A stretch of 64,000 nucleotides of DNA from Cognatundibacterium luofuense (GCF_018139685.1 NZ_JAGSPN010000007.1:124001-188000); one strand, 5' to 3'; positions 46,646 through 56,021 are shown, counted from the first letter of the stretch. Numbers and translations: made by a program. The notes: a model not told the origin generated them from the letters alone.

Positions 46646-47560
46646 ATGAGACTTTGGCAGCAAGTGGGTGTGGTGGTGGCTTTATCGCTGGCGGTGTTCG
46701 GGGCGGCGCAAGCGCAGGTGGCGGGTGGTTCGGCTGCGGCGGCAAGTGCGGCGGCGCAAGCTTTGCCGGTCAGCAAGCCGTATGTGATTGCGCAGACTTA
46801 CACGCTGCAATCACAGGTACTGAATGAACAGCGCGAGCTGAATATTATGTTGCCGGAGGGATATCACGAGCATCCGGAAATGCGTTATCCGGTGGTGTAT
46901 TTGCTGGATGGCGGGCAGCATGAGGATTTCACGCATATGGCGGGGGCGGTGCAGTATGCGAGTTTTTCGTGGGTGCAGCGTTTGCCGCCGGTGATTCTGG
47001 TGGGGATTGCAAATACAGACCGCAAGCGCGATATGACGTTTAAGGCGTCGCCGAAATTTATCTGGCCGAAGTGGATGCACGCGTACACGGAAGCCTACAA
47101 AAACGCTGGTGGTTCGGATGCGTTTATCCGTTATATCGAAACCGAGGTGCAGCCTTATGTGCAGCAGCATTTCCGTACCGGGCCGGACAAAATGCTGGTC
47201 GGGCAATCGCTGGCGGCTTTGCTGGCAACGGAGATTTTGCTGAAGAAACCTGCGCTGTTTAATCAGTATGTGATGATGAGCCCGAGTTTGTGGTGGGACA
47301 ATCAATCCTTACTGAAGCAAGCGCCGCAGTTGTTGCACAATCTGCCTTCATCGCCGCTGAAGGTGTATCTGGCAGTGGGAAATGAAGGGCCGGAAATGGT
47401 AAGCGATGCGCGTGCGCTGGCGGCGCTGATCCGCAAGCACAAGCAGCGCAACACGCAGTTTGTATTTGAGTATTTGCCGAAAGAAGATCACGGCACGATC
47501 CTGCATCCGGCCACGCTGAATGCGTTTGCGCACTTCTTCCCGCGTCCGCCGGAAAAATAA
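46646..47560 (+). CDS. Exported esterase of the PF00756 type (IroE/Fes-like alpha/beta hydrolase)
   Basis: The 304-residue protein has a signal peptide (MRLWQQVGVVVALSLAVFGA, then AQAQ), an Ala-rich linker and a hydrolase domain. It has RELNIMLPEGYHEHPEMRYP and VVYLLDGGQHEDF, nucleophile Ser in LVGQSLAALLATEILL, MSPSLWWDNQSL and the active His in PKEDHGTILHPATL. Family members act on ester bonds of siderophores, feruloyl or other acyl esters, and the substrate here is unknown. AGGAG lies 7 bp before the ATG at 46646. A terminator and a T-rich repeat follow. Confidence 0.87.
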   Translation: MRLWQQVGVVVALSLAVFGAAQAQVAGGSAAAASAAAQALPVSKPYVIAQTYTLQSQVLNEQRELNIMLPEGYHEHPEMRYPVVYLLDGGQHEDFTHMAGAVQYASFSWVQRLPPVILVGIANTDRKRDMTFKASPKFIWPKWMHAYTEAYKNAGGSDAFIRYIETEVQPYVQQHFRTGPDKMLVGQSLAALLATEILLKKPALFNQYVMMSPSLWWDNQSLLKQAPQLLHNLPSSPLKVYLAVGNEGPEMVSDARALAALIRKHKQRNTQFVFEYLPKEDHGTILHPATLNAFAHFFPRPPEK

Positions 47561-47589
47561 GCTTCTGCCGCTTTGATGAAGCGCATCAC

Positions 47590-47617
47590 AGCCAGCCTTG
47601 CTTTGCAGCGCTGGCTT
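47590..47617 (+). terminator. Intrinsic terminator after the esterase gene
   Basis: AGCCAGC/GCTGGCT stem with a longer loop, leading directly into a run of T residues. Confidence 0.8.
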
Positions 47618-47667
47618 TTTTTTGTTTTTGTTTTGTTTTTGTTTTGTTTTTGTTTTGCTTTGTCTTT
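47613..47667 (+). repeat. T/G microsatellite
   Basis: A low-complexity tract repeats TTTTTGTTTTG-type units about four times. It directly follows the esterase terminator stem, extending its T-run. Slippage during replication could change its length. Confidence 0.9.
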
Positions 47668-47793
47668 TGTTTTTACTTTGCCTGCTTTGCCGCGCTTTTG
47701 TGTGAGCGGCACTGGCGGCTACGGCCTTGCAGGTGCAGCGTGCCCAAGCATTGAACTGGCCTGCAGACCGTTAAAAATGCCTGAAAATGGCTG

Positions 47794-47878
47794 ATTTGCG
47801 GAGGTCTGCATAGCGATCTGGCGGTCGTCGGCAGAAAGTCTGGCTGTCCGGAAAATGCAAATGCGGATAACTGCACAA
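47794..47878 (+). repeat. Dispersed intergenic repeat, copy E
   Basis: It starts ATTTGCGGAGGTCTGCATAG, with a degenerate left end, then has the invariant core and ends AAATGCGGATAACTGCACAA. It lies in the convergent gap between the esterase and hrpA genes. Confidence 0.9.
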
Positions 47879-48127
47879 TTGAGACTTGTTCGCGGTTTTT
47901 TTTCGTCGCTGTATTGGGGCTTTTCCGGCGCATCGCAGGTGCTTCGTTAGTGCATCGCCGGTGCTTTGTCAGTACTTTACCGGCGTTTTTAAGTCCTTAG
48001 CTGTTCACAAAATAACGGCAAACCAGAACCTCAAAACGAAACGCCCGCCGCAGACTGGCTGCTGGCGGACGTTTGTTGGTTGGGCAGTTTACTTGCTATC
48101 GCATCTGAAAACACACGTTTAGTTGAA

Positions 48128-51100
48128 TCAGCGTTGCAGGCTTTCCCAGACTTTTTGCAAGCGTTTTACCGATACCGGCATCGGCGTTTTCAGTTCCTGC
48201 GCAAACAGGGATACGCGCAGTTCTTCCAGCATCCAGCGGAATTCCAGCAATTTCGGATCGGCATCAGCACCGTGGCGGCGCGGGTGGCGCAGCCAGGCTT
48301 GTGCAACGCTGTTCCATTCTGCCATTTGCTTCTGATCCCGTGCCGGATCAGCGCGCAGTTTGTCGATACGCACTGCCATTGCTTTCAGATAACGCGGGAA
48401 ATGTGCGAGCTGCACATAATCGTTTTCTGCGATAAAGCGTTTATGCACCAGTTGCTGCAACTGGCTTTGCATATCGGCCGCGGCGGCGCTGTGCGCTTTG
48501 ACGGACTGAATTTTTTTCGGCAGCGCATGGTATTCGCTGAGTATCAATCCGGCCAGTCGCGCAATTTCATTTGCCAGCAAATTCAGGCGTGCTTTGCCTT
48601 CTTCGCGACGCTGACGGAATTCGCCTTCGTTCGATGGCATACCGTTTTGCAGACAGGCGCGTTCCAGCGCAGTCTGAATAATCTGGTCGCGTAATTCTTC
48701 GTGCGAACCCAGCGCCATGAACTGCATGCCCATTTGCTGCATGCCCGGAATATTTTTCTCTAAGAACTTCACCTGTTCTTTGAGCTGCAATGCAAACAAA
48801 CGGCGCAAACCGGTGCGGTGAATGCGCGCGACTTCGTCCGGATCATCGAATACTTCAATCTGACAATGGGTTTGCTGATCCACCAGCGCCGGATAACCGA
48901 TCAGCGTTTGCTTACCCTGCTGCACTTCCAGCAATTCCGGCAATTCGCCGAAAGTCCAGTCGGTCAGTTTTTCCTGCTGATACACCACCGGTGCAGCGCC
49001 GCCTTTGCCGGTAGCGGCTGGCATTCTGGCCGGTGCTTTCGTCGGCACTTCGTCGGCTACCGCATCGTTACCACCTTCCAGCAGAGCCAGTTTTTCTGCG
49101 CTGGCGATTTTCTGGAAGCTTTCACGCGCCTGTCCGCCCAGTTCTGCACGTAGGCTGGCGAGATTACGGCCCATATCCAGCTGGCGTCCGTGTTCATCCA
49201 CCACTTTAAAATTCATCGCCAGATGGGCTGGCAGGGTTTCGAATTTGAAGTCGGTGCTCTTGCACAGCAAACCGGTTTTTTCGCGGATATCGGCAATCAG
49301 TACATCTATAAACACGCCCTTACCGAATTCATTGCGCTCAGAAAATCCGGCTGCGTATTCCGGCAACGGTACACAGTGGCGGCGGATTTTTTGCGGCAGC
49401 GATTTCAGCAATAACTGCACTTTCTCTTTGATCATGCCGGGCACCAGCCATTCGCTGCGGTCTGCCGATACCTGATTCAGCAAATACAGCGGTACGCTCA
49501 TAGTCACGCCATCGCGCGGGCTGCCGGGTTCAAAGTGATAACTGAGTTGTACCGCCACACCGGAAACCTGCATGGTTTTCGGGAAAAAGTCTGTGGTGAT
49601 ACCCGCGGCTTCGTGGCGCATCAGATCATCTTTGACCAGATACAGCATTTTCGGCGTGGTGCGCGTGGCTTCGCGGTGCCATTGTTCAAATTCCACCGCA
49701 TTGCAAATGCCGGGCGGAATCAGCTTGTCGTAAAACGCCACGATCAGTTCATCATCCACCAGCACGTCTAAGCGGCGTGATTTGTGTTCCAGATTTTCAA
49801 TCTCGCGCACCAGTTGCTGATTGTGCGCGAAGAAAGGCAGGCGGGTTTCAAACTCACCATTTACCAGTGCTTCACGAATAAAGATATCGCGCGCTTCATC
49901 CGGATTGATATGACCGAAATTAATCCGGCGCTGGCTGTACACCACCAGCCCGTACAGCGTAGCGCGTTCATGCGCGACGACTTGTCCGGCTTTCTTTTCC
50001 CAGCGCGGATCGCCGTAAGATTTTTTCAGTAAATGCGCGCCGGTTTTTTCCAGCCATTCCGGCTGTATCTGCGCAATGCAGCGGCCGTAAAGACGCGAAG
50101 TATCCACCAGCTCCGCACACATAATCCAGCGACCGGCTTTTTTACTCAGATGCGAACCGGGCCAGATATGGAATTTAATGCCGCGCGCGCCGAGGTAATG
50201 GCTGTCTTCATCCGATTTATAACCGATGTTGCCCAGCAAACCGGTCAGCAGCGCCAGATGCAATTGTTCGTAAGTGGCTGGCTTTTCATTCATGCGCCAG
50301 CCCTGCTCTTTGACGATCGTCAGCAATTGCGAATGCACTTCACGCCATTCGCGCAAGCGCAGCTGATTCACAAAATTGCTGCGACAGTTATCCTGCAACT
50401 GGCGATTGGTTTTTTTATGTTCTACCGCGTCTTCAAACCATTTCCACAGTTTCAGATACGATAAAAATTCCGATTTCTCATCAGCGAATTTTTTATGTGC
50501 CTGATCTGCTGCCGCCTGCGCTTCCAGCGGACGTTCACGCGGGTCCTGCACCGACAAAGCCGCAGCAATAATCAGCACTTCCTGCAAGGCTTGCTGATCG
50601 CGCGCTGCCAGAATCATGCGGCCAACACGCGGATCTAATGGCAACTTGGCGAGCTGACGACCCACCGCAGTCAGCTGATTGGTTTCATCCATCGCGCCCA
50701 GTTCCTGCAGCAACTGGTAGCCGTCCGCAATCGCTCGGCCCAGCGGTGGCTCGATAAACGGGAAGCTTTCTACGTCGGTCAGACGCAGTGATTTCATGCG
50801 CAGAATGACGGATGCCAGCGAGGAACGCAGAATTTCCGGATCGGTAAAACGCGCGCGCTGCTGGAATTCTTTTTCATCGTACAAACGAATACAGACACCG
50901 GACGACACACGGCCGCAACGACCGGCACGCTGATTCGCAGCCGATTGCGCAATCGATTCGATTTGTAATTGTTCGACCTTATTGCGGTAGCTGTAACGCT
51001 TGACCCGCGCCAGACCGGTATCGACCACAAAGCGTATGCCCGGCACCGTCAGCGAGGTTTCGGCGACGTTGGTCGCCAGCACAATACGGCGCGCATTCGA

Positions 51101-52279
51101 TGGTTTGAAAATGCGCTCCTGTTCCTGCGCGGATAAACGTGCAAACAGCGGCAGAATTTCCACATGCGGCGGATGGTGTTTGCGTAAAGCTTCCGCTGCG
51201 TCGCGGATTTCGCGCTCGCCCGGCAGGAAGATCAGCACATCACCGGAACCCAAACGGCACAGTTCATCCACCGCATCGGTAATCGCGGTCATCAGATCGC
51301 GGTCTTTATCTTTTTCTGTGTCCTGCACCGGACGGTAACGGATTTCCACCGGATACAAACGGCCGGATACTTCGATCACCGGTGCCGGTTTTTGCTGCGC
51401 ATCGCAGAAATGACGCGCGAAGCGGTCAGCATCAATGGTTGCGGACGTGATAATGATTTTCAGATCCGGACGTTTCGGCAGAATCTGCTTCAGATAGCCG
51501 AGCAGAAAATCAATATTCAGGCTGCGTTCATGCGCCTCATCGATGATGATGGTGTCGTACTGACGCAGCAAAGGATCGGTCTGGGTTTCTGCCAGCAGAA
51601 TACCGTCCGTCATCAGCTTGACGCAGGCGCCATCATTCAGCGTATCGGTAAAACGCACTTTATAACCGACATGCTCACCCAGCGGTGAACCCAGTTCCTG
51701 CGCAATCCGTTTTGCGGTTGACGATGCCGCGATACGGCGCGGCTGGGTATGACCAATCATGCCAGTGCTGCCGCGTCCGACTTCCAGACAAATTTTCGGC
51801 AATTGCGTGGTTTTACCGGAACCTGTTTCACCGCAGACAATCACGACCTGGTTTGCAATCAGCGCATTCGCGATATCTTCACGCTTACCGGAAACCGGCA
51901 ATTCTTCCGGGAAGGTGATTTCCGGTAAAGGATTACGTTTTGCCAGAAACGGATGCACTTGCCCTGCCATGTTTTTTGCGCCGGATTGAAACGGCTTCTG
52001 GCTTGCGGCTTTGCTGTTTGGTTGTGGCTTATTCTGTGCCTGCTGGCGTGGCGCAGCATTACGCGCACCGGCTTGCGGCTGGCTGTTGCGCTTTTCCTGT
52101 GTTTGCGTCTGAGCGCGGACTTGTGGCTGTACCTCAGCCTGACTTGCCTGCGGCGCTGGTAATTGCTGCTTTTGCTGTTGTTCTTTTTGTTCGATCAGCT
52201 GTGCGCGTAAATCGCGCAATCCGGCCAGTCCGTCCAGTTTGGCGGCGCTGCCGGAATGAGGTGTTTTTTTCTGTGTCAT
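48128..52279 (-). CDS. hrpA: ATP-dependent RNA helicase HrpA (DEAH box)
   Basis: The 1383-residue protein has a Gln/Ala-rich N-terminal extension (about residues 30-100). A DEAH helicase core follows, with Walker A GETGSGKT at 150-157 and DEAH at 247-250, then HA2 and the HrpA-specific C-terminal half. E. coli HrpA is about 1300 residues, so the extra length is mostly the N-terminal Gln-rich tail. HrpA rescues stalled or collided ribosomes and affects mRNA processing. The gene is alone in its transcript, ending next to repeat copy E. Confidence 0.96.
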   Translation of the reverse strand: MTQKKTPHSGSAAKLDGLAGLRDLRAQLIEQKEQQQKQQLPAPQASQAEVQPQVRAQTQTQEKRNSQPQAGARNAAPRQQAQNKPQPNSKAASQKPFQSGAKNMAGQVHPFLAKRNPLPEITFPEELPVSGKREDIANALIANQVVIVCGETGSGKTTQLPKICLEVGRGSTGMIGHTQPRRIAASSTAKRIAQELGSPLGEHVGYKVRFTDTLNDGACVKLMTDGILLAETQTDPLLRQYDTIIIDEAHERSLNIDFLLGYLKQILPKRPDLKIIITSATIDADRFARHFCDAQQKPAPVIEVSGRLYPVEIRYRPVQDTEKDKDRDLMTAITDAVDELCRLGSGDVLIFLPGEREIRDAAEALRKHHPPHVEILPLFARLSAQEQERIFKPSNARRIVLATNVAETSLTVPGIRFVVDTGLARVKRYSYRNKVEQLQIESIAQSAANQRAGRCGRVSSGVCIRLYDEKEFQQRARFTDPEILRSSLASVILRMKSLRLTDVESFPFIEPPLGRAIADGYQLLQELGAMDETNQLTAVGRQLAKLPLDPRVGRMILAARDQQALQEVLIIAAALSVQDPRERPLEAQAAADQAHKKFADEKSEFLSYLKLWKWFEDAVEHKKTNRQLQDNCRSNFVNQLRLREWREVHSQLLTIVKEQGWRMNEKPATYEQLHLALLTGLLGNIGYKSDEDSHYLGARGIKFHIWPGSHLSKKAGRWIMCAELVDTSRLYGRCIAQIQPEWLEKTGAHLLKKSYGDPRWEKKAGQVVAHERATLYGLVVYSQRRINFGHINPDEARDIFIREALVNGEFETRLPFFAHNQQLVREIENLEHKSRRLDVLVDDELIVAFYDKLIPPGICNAVEFEQWHREATRTTPKMLYLVKDDLMRHEAAGITTDFFPKTMQVSGVAVQLSYHFEPGSPRDGVTMSVPLYLLNQVSADRSEWLVPGMIKEKVQLLLKSLPQKIRRHCVPLPEYAAGFSERNEFGKGVFIDVLIADIREKTGLLCKSTDFKFETLPAHLAMNFKVVDEHGRQLDMGRNLASLRAELGGQARESFQKIASAEKLALLEGGNDAVADEVPTKAPARMPAATGKGGAAPVVYQQEKLTDWTFGELPELLEVQQGKQTLIGYPALVDQQTHCQIEVFDDPDEVARIHRTGLRRLFALQLKEQVKFLEKNIPGMQQMGMQFMALGSHEELRDQIIQTALERACLQNGMPSNEGEFRQRREEGKARLNLLANEIARLAGLILSEYHALPKKIQSVKAHSAAAADMQSQLQQLVHKRFIAENDYVQLAHFPRYLKAMAVRIDKLRADPARDQKQMAEWNSVAQAWLRHPRRHGADADPKLLEFRWMLEELRVSLFAQELKTPMPVSVKRLQKVWESLQR

Positions 52280-52456
52280 AGGGGCGGGATTATCCCAGAT
52301 TTAGCCAGCAGCGACAAAACACCGCGTCGCTGATTGCGCACCGGTGTTGCCATGCTGTTATGCAAAAATTTTCTGTGCTGACTTGACTTGAAGTGCACTG
52401 CAACTTCTACACTGCATGGCTCTCTATCTCATTTCTTGAACAGAAAGACCTTTCTG

Positions 52457-52684
52457 ATGATTCCGAAAAAATATGCGCAACTAATGTTCAGTCTGATTTT
52501 GTCCGGCCTGATGTCTTTACTGGTATCCGGCATTACCACGGTACGCACCACTGGCCTGCATGATCAGACGCTGGGACTATGGCTGAGCGCCTGGCTGCCA
52601 GCGTGGATGGTGGCTTTTCCATCGGTGATGGTGGTTGCGCCGCTGACGCAAAAACTGGTGGCGATGCTGGTGCGTAAAGATTAA
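52457..52684 (+). CDS. DUF2798 small membrane protein
   Basis: The 75-residue protein begins MIPKKYAQLMFSLILSGLMS and has two membrane helices with the DUF2798 pattern (SLILSGLMSLLVSGITTVR, then WLSAWLPAWMVAFPSVMVVA and PLTQKLV). Function is unknown. The frame opens at 52388, but the ATG at 52457 gives the usual family start. It lies between hrpA, transcribed away from it, and the TPR lipoprotein gene. Confidence 0.85.
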   Translation: MIPKKYAQLMFSLILSGLMSLLVSGITTVRTTGLHDQTLGLWLSAWLPAWMVAFPSVMVVAPLTQKLVAMLVRKD

Positions 52685-52929
52685 AAAACACCGTAAATTT
52701 CAGCGTTGGTAAAGCCACCGCATACGCGTACTCATCCCGATATTGCTTTGCACCATCGTCAGACGTTGCTCTACCGGAAAACGACAAGCCCTTTGTAATT
52801 TACTGGCAGGAAGAACCGGCTTCTGCTACAACCCAGATTGAATACTGGTGCGCTGGCAATGGCACGCGCATCAGTCATCGCATTCAGTGTTTCAGCTTTT
52901 GCAGTGTCATTATCTGGCCGGGGGTTACC

Positions 52930-54075
52930 ATGTCCGCACGTTTGATTATCTGTCTGCTTTTTTCTGTACTGACTGGTTGTGCAACACAGCCAAAAGTCGC
53001 TCAGCCAGCACTGTTTCACGACAATGCATTCGCCTTGAGCCACACCGAATTGCGCGCCGATGATGTCCTGAAGGTCAGTGAACCGATGAAGGAATTTCTG
53101 AAGCAGCATGTACACGCCGGCAACGGCGACATGCGCGTCAGACTGTATCAGGCGCTGAAGAAAAACAGCGGTCTGATGCTGGAATACGATGCCGAGGAAA
53201 CGCTGAACGCCAGCGAAGCATTTGAACGGAAAAGCGGTAACTGTCTTTCGCTGGTGCTGATGACGGCGGCAATGGCGCGCGAACTCGGGCTGGATGTACG
53301 GTTTCAGAATGTACGGATGGATGACAGCTGGACCCGCACCGATCATATATTGCTGGCATCCGGTCATGTGAACGTTTTGCTGGGCCGGCGTACCAGCGCC
53401 TTCGACCTTGATCTGGGCGACCATGCTTCGCTGATTATCGATTTCCTGCCGCCTGGCGTCGCAATGCGTCAGCAAGTCGACATCATTTCTGAGAAACGCA
53501 TTGTGGCAATGTATTTCAATAATCGCGCCGCTGAACTGCTGGCACGCGGCAAAGCAGGAGAAGCTTACTGGTATGCGAAAGCAGCCATCACCACTGATCC
53601 CGATTTTTCTATCGCGATCAATACCCTTGGCGTGGTGTATCGCAAGCAAGCGATGTTTGCGGAGGCTGAACAGTTATTTCGTTACATCGTGGTGACACAA
53701 CCTGAAAATGTTGTCGCACTGAGCAATTTGCAGGAATTGCTGGCGAACCGTCAGCGTCATACAGAAGCCGCAGAGATTGCGACGCAGTTAGCAAAACTGC
53801 AGCCCGAACCACCTTTTTATTTCCTGAATCAGGGCAAGCAAGCGTATCTGGAAGGCCGCTTTGCCGATGCGCGCAAACTGATAGAAAAAGAGTTGCGCAA
53901 AGATCCGTACAACGAAGAATCTTACTTCTGGCTGGCGCGCACCTACTTTCAGCTCGGGAACTTGCAGAAAACCGAAGAAAATCTGCAAATGGCAGAGAAA
54001 AATGCGCTGACCCGCAAATCGCAGGATTTGTATTATAAAAAGCGCCAGTCTCTGGCATTGCTGGCGCAAAAATAA
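52930..54075 (+). CDS. TPR-containing lipoprotein with transglutaminase-like segment
   Basis: The 381-residue protein starts with a lipoprotein signal (MSARLIICLLFSVLTGCATQ, lipidated Cys17). A transglutaminase-like segment with KSGNCLSLVLMTAAMAREL and later HVNVLL follows, with the Cys-His order of that superfamily. TPR repeats then fill residues about 195-381 (AINTLGVVYRKQAMFAEAEQ, ALSNLQELLANRQRHTEAAE). It is probably an outer-membrane or periplasmic lipoprotein that binds proteins. The role is unknown. Confidence 0.82.
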   Translation: MSARLIICLLFSVLTGCATQPKVAQPALFHDNAFALSHTELRADDVLKVSEPMKEFLKQHVHAGNGDMRVRLYQALKKNSGLMLEYDAEETLNASEAFERKSGNCLSLVLMTAAMARELGLDVRFQNVRMDDSWTRTDHILLASGHVNVLLGRRTSAFDLDLGDHASLIIDFLPPGVAMRQQVDIISEKRIVAMYFNNRAAELLARGKAGEAYWYAKAAITTDPDFSIAINTLGVVYRKQAMFAEAEQLFRYIVVTQPENVVALSNLQELLANRQRHTEAAEIATQLAKLQPEPPFYFLNQGKQAYLEGRFADARKLIEKELRKDPYNEESYFWLARTYFQLGNLQKTEENLQMAEKNALTRKSQDLYYKKRQSLALLAQK

Positions 54076-54120
54076 GTTTCCGGAAGACACAGACTATGCA
54101 AGATTCCTGCGCGATCAGAT

Positions 54121-54126
54121 TATAAT
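54121..54126 (+). promoter_or_regulatory. -10 box consistent with a leaderless argA transcript
   Basis: A perfect TATAAT lies 6 bp before the argA ATG, so transcription would start at or within a base or two of the ATG. No Shine-Dalgarno sequence is seen. The -35 region is weak. Confidence 0.6.
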
Positions 54127-54132
54127 TCGCGC

Positions 54133-55443
54133 ATGGAAAATCCCGTTCAATTCGTTCAGTGGCTGCGCTCGGTCGCACCGTATATTCACGCCTTCCGCGG
54201 CAAGACTTTCGTCGTGGCCTTCCCGGGCGAGCTGGTAGTTGCCGGCGCACTGCCCGTTCTGGCGCAGGATTTGTCGCTATTGCATGCACTCGGCATCAAA
54301 ATTGTGATCGTGCACGGATCGCGCCCGCAAGTAGCGGAACAGCTGGCACTGCGTAATGTCGATGCGCACTTCCATCACAGCGTACGGATTACCGATATCG
54401 CGGCGATGGAATGCTCGAAAGAAGCCGCAGGTGAATTGCGTCTGGACATTGAAGCGGCATTCAGCCAGGGCTTACCGAATACGCCGATGGCACATTCCGC
54501 GATTCGCATTATTTCCGGTAACTTTGTCACTGCGCGCCCGATTGGCATCGTGAACGGTGTCGATTTCGGCTTGACCGGTGTCACCCGTAAAGTGGCGGCG
54601 GATACGATCCATAAAATTCTGGAAGCAGGCAGTCTGGTCTTACTCGGCCCGCTGGGTTTTTCGCCGACCGGTGAAGCATTTAACCTGACGATGGAAGACG
54701 TTGCAGTGTCTGCAGCCACAGCGCTGAAAGCCGATAAGCTGATTTTCATTACCGAAACACCGATGATGGTGGATCAGGACAATGAAGAAATTCACGAATT
54801 ATCGTATCAGCAAGCCGATGAAGAATTAAACGCAAATTACCTCCCGGCCGATTCTGCGTTTTATCTGGAGCACGCGGCCAAAGCCTGTAAAGCCGGCGTA
54901 CAGCGTGTGCATATCGTGCCTTACGCGATGGATGGCTCGACCCTGCTGGAATTATTCACGCATGATGGTGTCGGTACGATGGTGACATCGGAAAACCTGG
55001 AAACCCTGCGTGAAGCGACGATTGAAGACGTTGGTGCGATTATTAAACTGATCGAACCGCTGGAAGCCGATGGCACACTGGTCAAACGCGGCCGCGAACT
55101 GATCGAACGCGAAATCAACCAGTTCTCTGTGATTGAGCATGACGGCGTGATTTTCGGCTGCGCAGCACTCTACCCTTTCCATTACGACAAAATGGCGGAA
55201 ATGGCCTGTCTGACCGTGAATCCGGATGTGCAGGGTCAGGGCGATGGCGAGCGGATACTCAAACATATGGAAAGACGCGCACGCCGCGCCGGTTTCCATT
55301 CTCTGTTTGTGCTGACGACGCGTACTGAACACTGGTTCTTAAAACGCGGATTCGTGAAGGCCACCGTCGATGATTTACCGCGTGACCGTCAGAAAATGTA
55401 CAACTGGCAACGAAAATCTCTGGTACTGATCAAGCAGCTGTAA
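54133..55443 (+). CDS. argA: N-acetylglutamate synthase (amino-acid acetyltransferase)
   Basis: The 436-residue protein has an N-terminal amino acid kinase-like domain (FVVAFPGELVVAGALPVLAQ, then IVIVHGSRPQVAEQLAL). The C-terminal GNAT domain (from about 285; EMACLTVNPDVQGQGDGERI) holds the acetyl-CoA loop. It makes N-acetylglutamate, the first committed step of arginine synthesis. In this ArgA class the kinase-like domain is regulatory and binds arginine. The ATG at 54133 lacks a Shine-Dalgarno and follows a TATAAT box. It shares the arginine pathway with argH at 12.5-13.9 kb but is not linked to it. Confidence 0.95.
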   Translation: MENPVQFVQWLRSVAPYIHAFRGKTFVVAFPGELVVAGALPVLAQDLSLLHALGIKIVIVHGSRPQVAEQLALRNVDAHFHHSVRITDIAAMECSKEAAGELRLDIEAAFSQGLPNTPMAHSAIRIISGNFVTARPIGIVNGVDFGLTGVTRKVAADTIHKILEAGSLVLLGPLGFSPTGEAFNLTMEDVAVSAATALKADKLIFITETPMMVDQDNEEIHELSYQQADEELNANYLPADSAFYLEHAAKACKAGVQRVHIVPYAMDGSTLLELFTHDGVGTMVTSENLETLREATIEDVGAIIKLIEPLEADGTLVKRGRELIEREINQFSVIEHDGVIFGCAALYPFHYDKMAEMACLTVNPDVQGQGDGERILKHMERRARRAGFHSLFVLTTRTEHWFLKRGFVKATVDDLPRDRQKMYNWQRKSLVLIKQL

Positions 55444-55454
55444 GCAGCTTTACG

Positions 55455-55460
55455 TATAAT
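55455..55460 (+). promoter_or_regulatory. -10 box of yggX
   Basis: TATAAT lies 37 bp before the yggX ATG, beginning just after the argA stop codon. The -35 partner is weak. It suggests yggX can be transcribed on its own. Confidence 0.5.
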
Positions 55461-55491
55461 CGCGGCATTCGCAAATTCAACAGGAGTTACT

Positions 55492-55764
55492 ATGGCCCGC
55501 ATGGTCCACTGCATTAAACTGGATAAAGAAGCTGAAGGTCTGGATTTCGCACCGGTTCCGGGCGAACTGGGCGCAAAAATTTATCAGTCCGTTTCTAAAG
55601 AAGCCTGGGCTGGCTGGATCAAACACCAGACCATGCTGGTCAATGAAAACCGCCTGAATCTGGCTGACATCCGTGCCCGCAAATACCTGATGGCGCAAAT
55701 GGAAAAGCATTTCTTCGGTGACGGTGCCGACGCTGCTGCCGGTTACGTTCCGCCAACAGAATAA
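55492..55764 (+). CDS. yggX: Iron-trafficking/oxidative damage protection protein YggX
   Basis: The 90-residue protein matches Ygg[21 protein letters not shown] (conserved Cys7), [20 protein letters not shown] and [20 protein letters not shown]. YggX protects iron-sulfur clusters and interacts with iron handling. Here it follows argA, separated by a promoter-like TATAAT and its own ribosome site (CAGGAGTT), and is ended by a strong terminator. Confidence 0.96.
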   Translation: MARMVHCIKLDKEAEGLDFAPVPGELGAKIYQSVSKEAWAGWIKHQTMLVNENRLNLADIRARKYLMAQMEKHFFGDGADAAAGYVPPTE

Positions 55765-55792
55765 CGGAATAAATCAGCGCTGCTGATACGAC

Positions 55793-55826
55793 AAAGCCTC
55801 CGCAGTTCGGTCCGGAGGCTTTTTTT
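55793..55826 (+). terminator. Intrinsic terminator after yggX
   Basis: AAAGCCTCCG/CGGAGGCTTT stem followed by TTTT, 29 bp after the stop codon. Confidence 0.92.
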
Positions 55827-55901
55827 ATGGCTTCGTAACAACTGCCAGCGTCCGGGCCAGCCCATGTCCCCACGGGCGGCAAAACTGCCCCAAATACCCT
55901 C

Positions 55902-55986
55902 AAATGCGGCATTCAGCACAGCGATCCGGCGGTCGTCGGCAGAAAGTCCGGGGCTCCGGAATCAGCAGATGACGATAACTGCACAA
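55902..55986 (+). repeat. Dispersed intergenic repeat, copy F (variant end)
   Basis: It starts AAATGCGGCATTCAGCACAG, has the invariant core, and ends with ATGACGATAACTGCACAA instead of AATGCGGATAACTGCACAA, as in copy C. It lies in the convergent gap between yggX and the carbonic anhydrase gene, between two terminators. Confidence 0.9.
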
Positions 55987-56021
55987 AAGCCCGTTTTCTT
56001 CTGACAGAAAAACGGGCTTTT
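55985..56021 (-). terminator. Intrinsic terminator after the carbonic anhydrase gene (minus strand)
   Basis: AAAAGCCCGTTTT / AAAACGGGCTTTTT is a long stem that can work in both directions. It is next to the end of the carbonic anhydrase gene. Confidence 0.85.

Noticed and set aside
47930-47995. CRISPR-like short direct repeats (GCATCGC.GGTGCTT, twice)
   Set aside because: Only two imperfect copies with no regular spacer length and no cas gene in the window. It is better described as a short local duplication.
52771-53649. Long minus-strand frame of 292 codons opposite the TPR lipoprotein gene
   Set aside because: It is antisense to a clear lipoprotein/TPR gene and has the low-complexity composition of a frame shadow, with no family resemblance or ribosome site.
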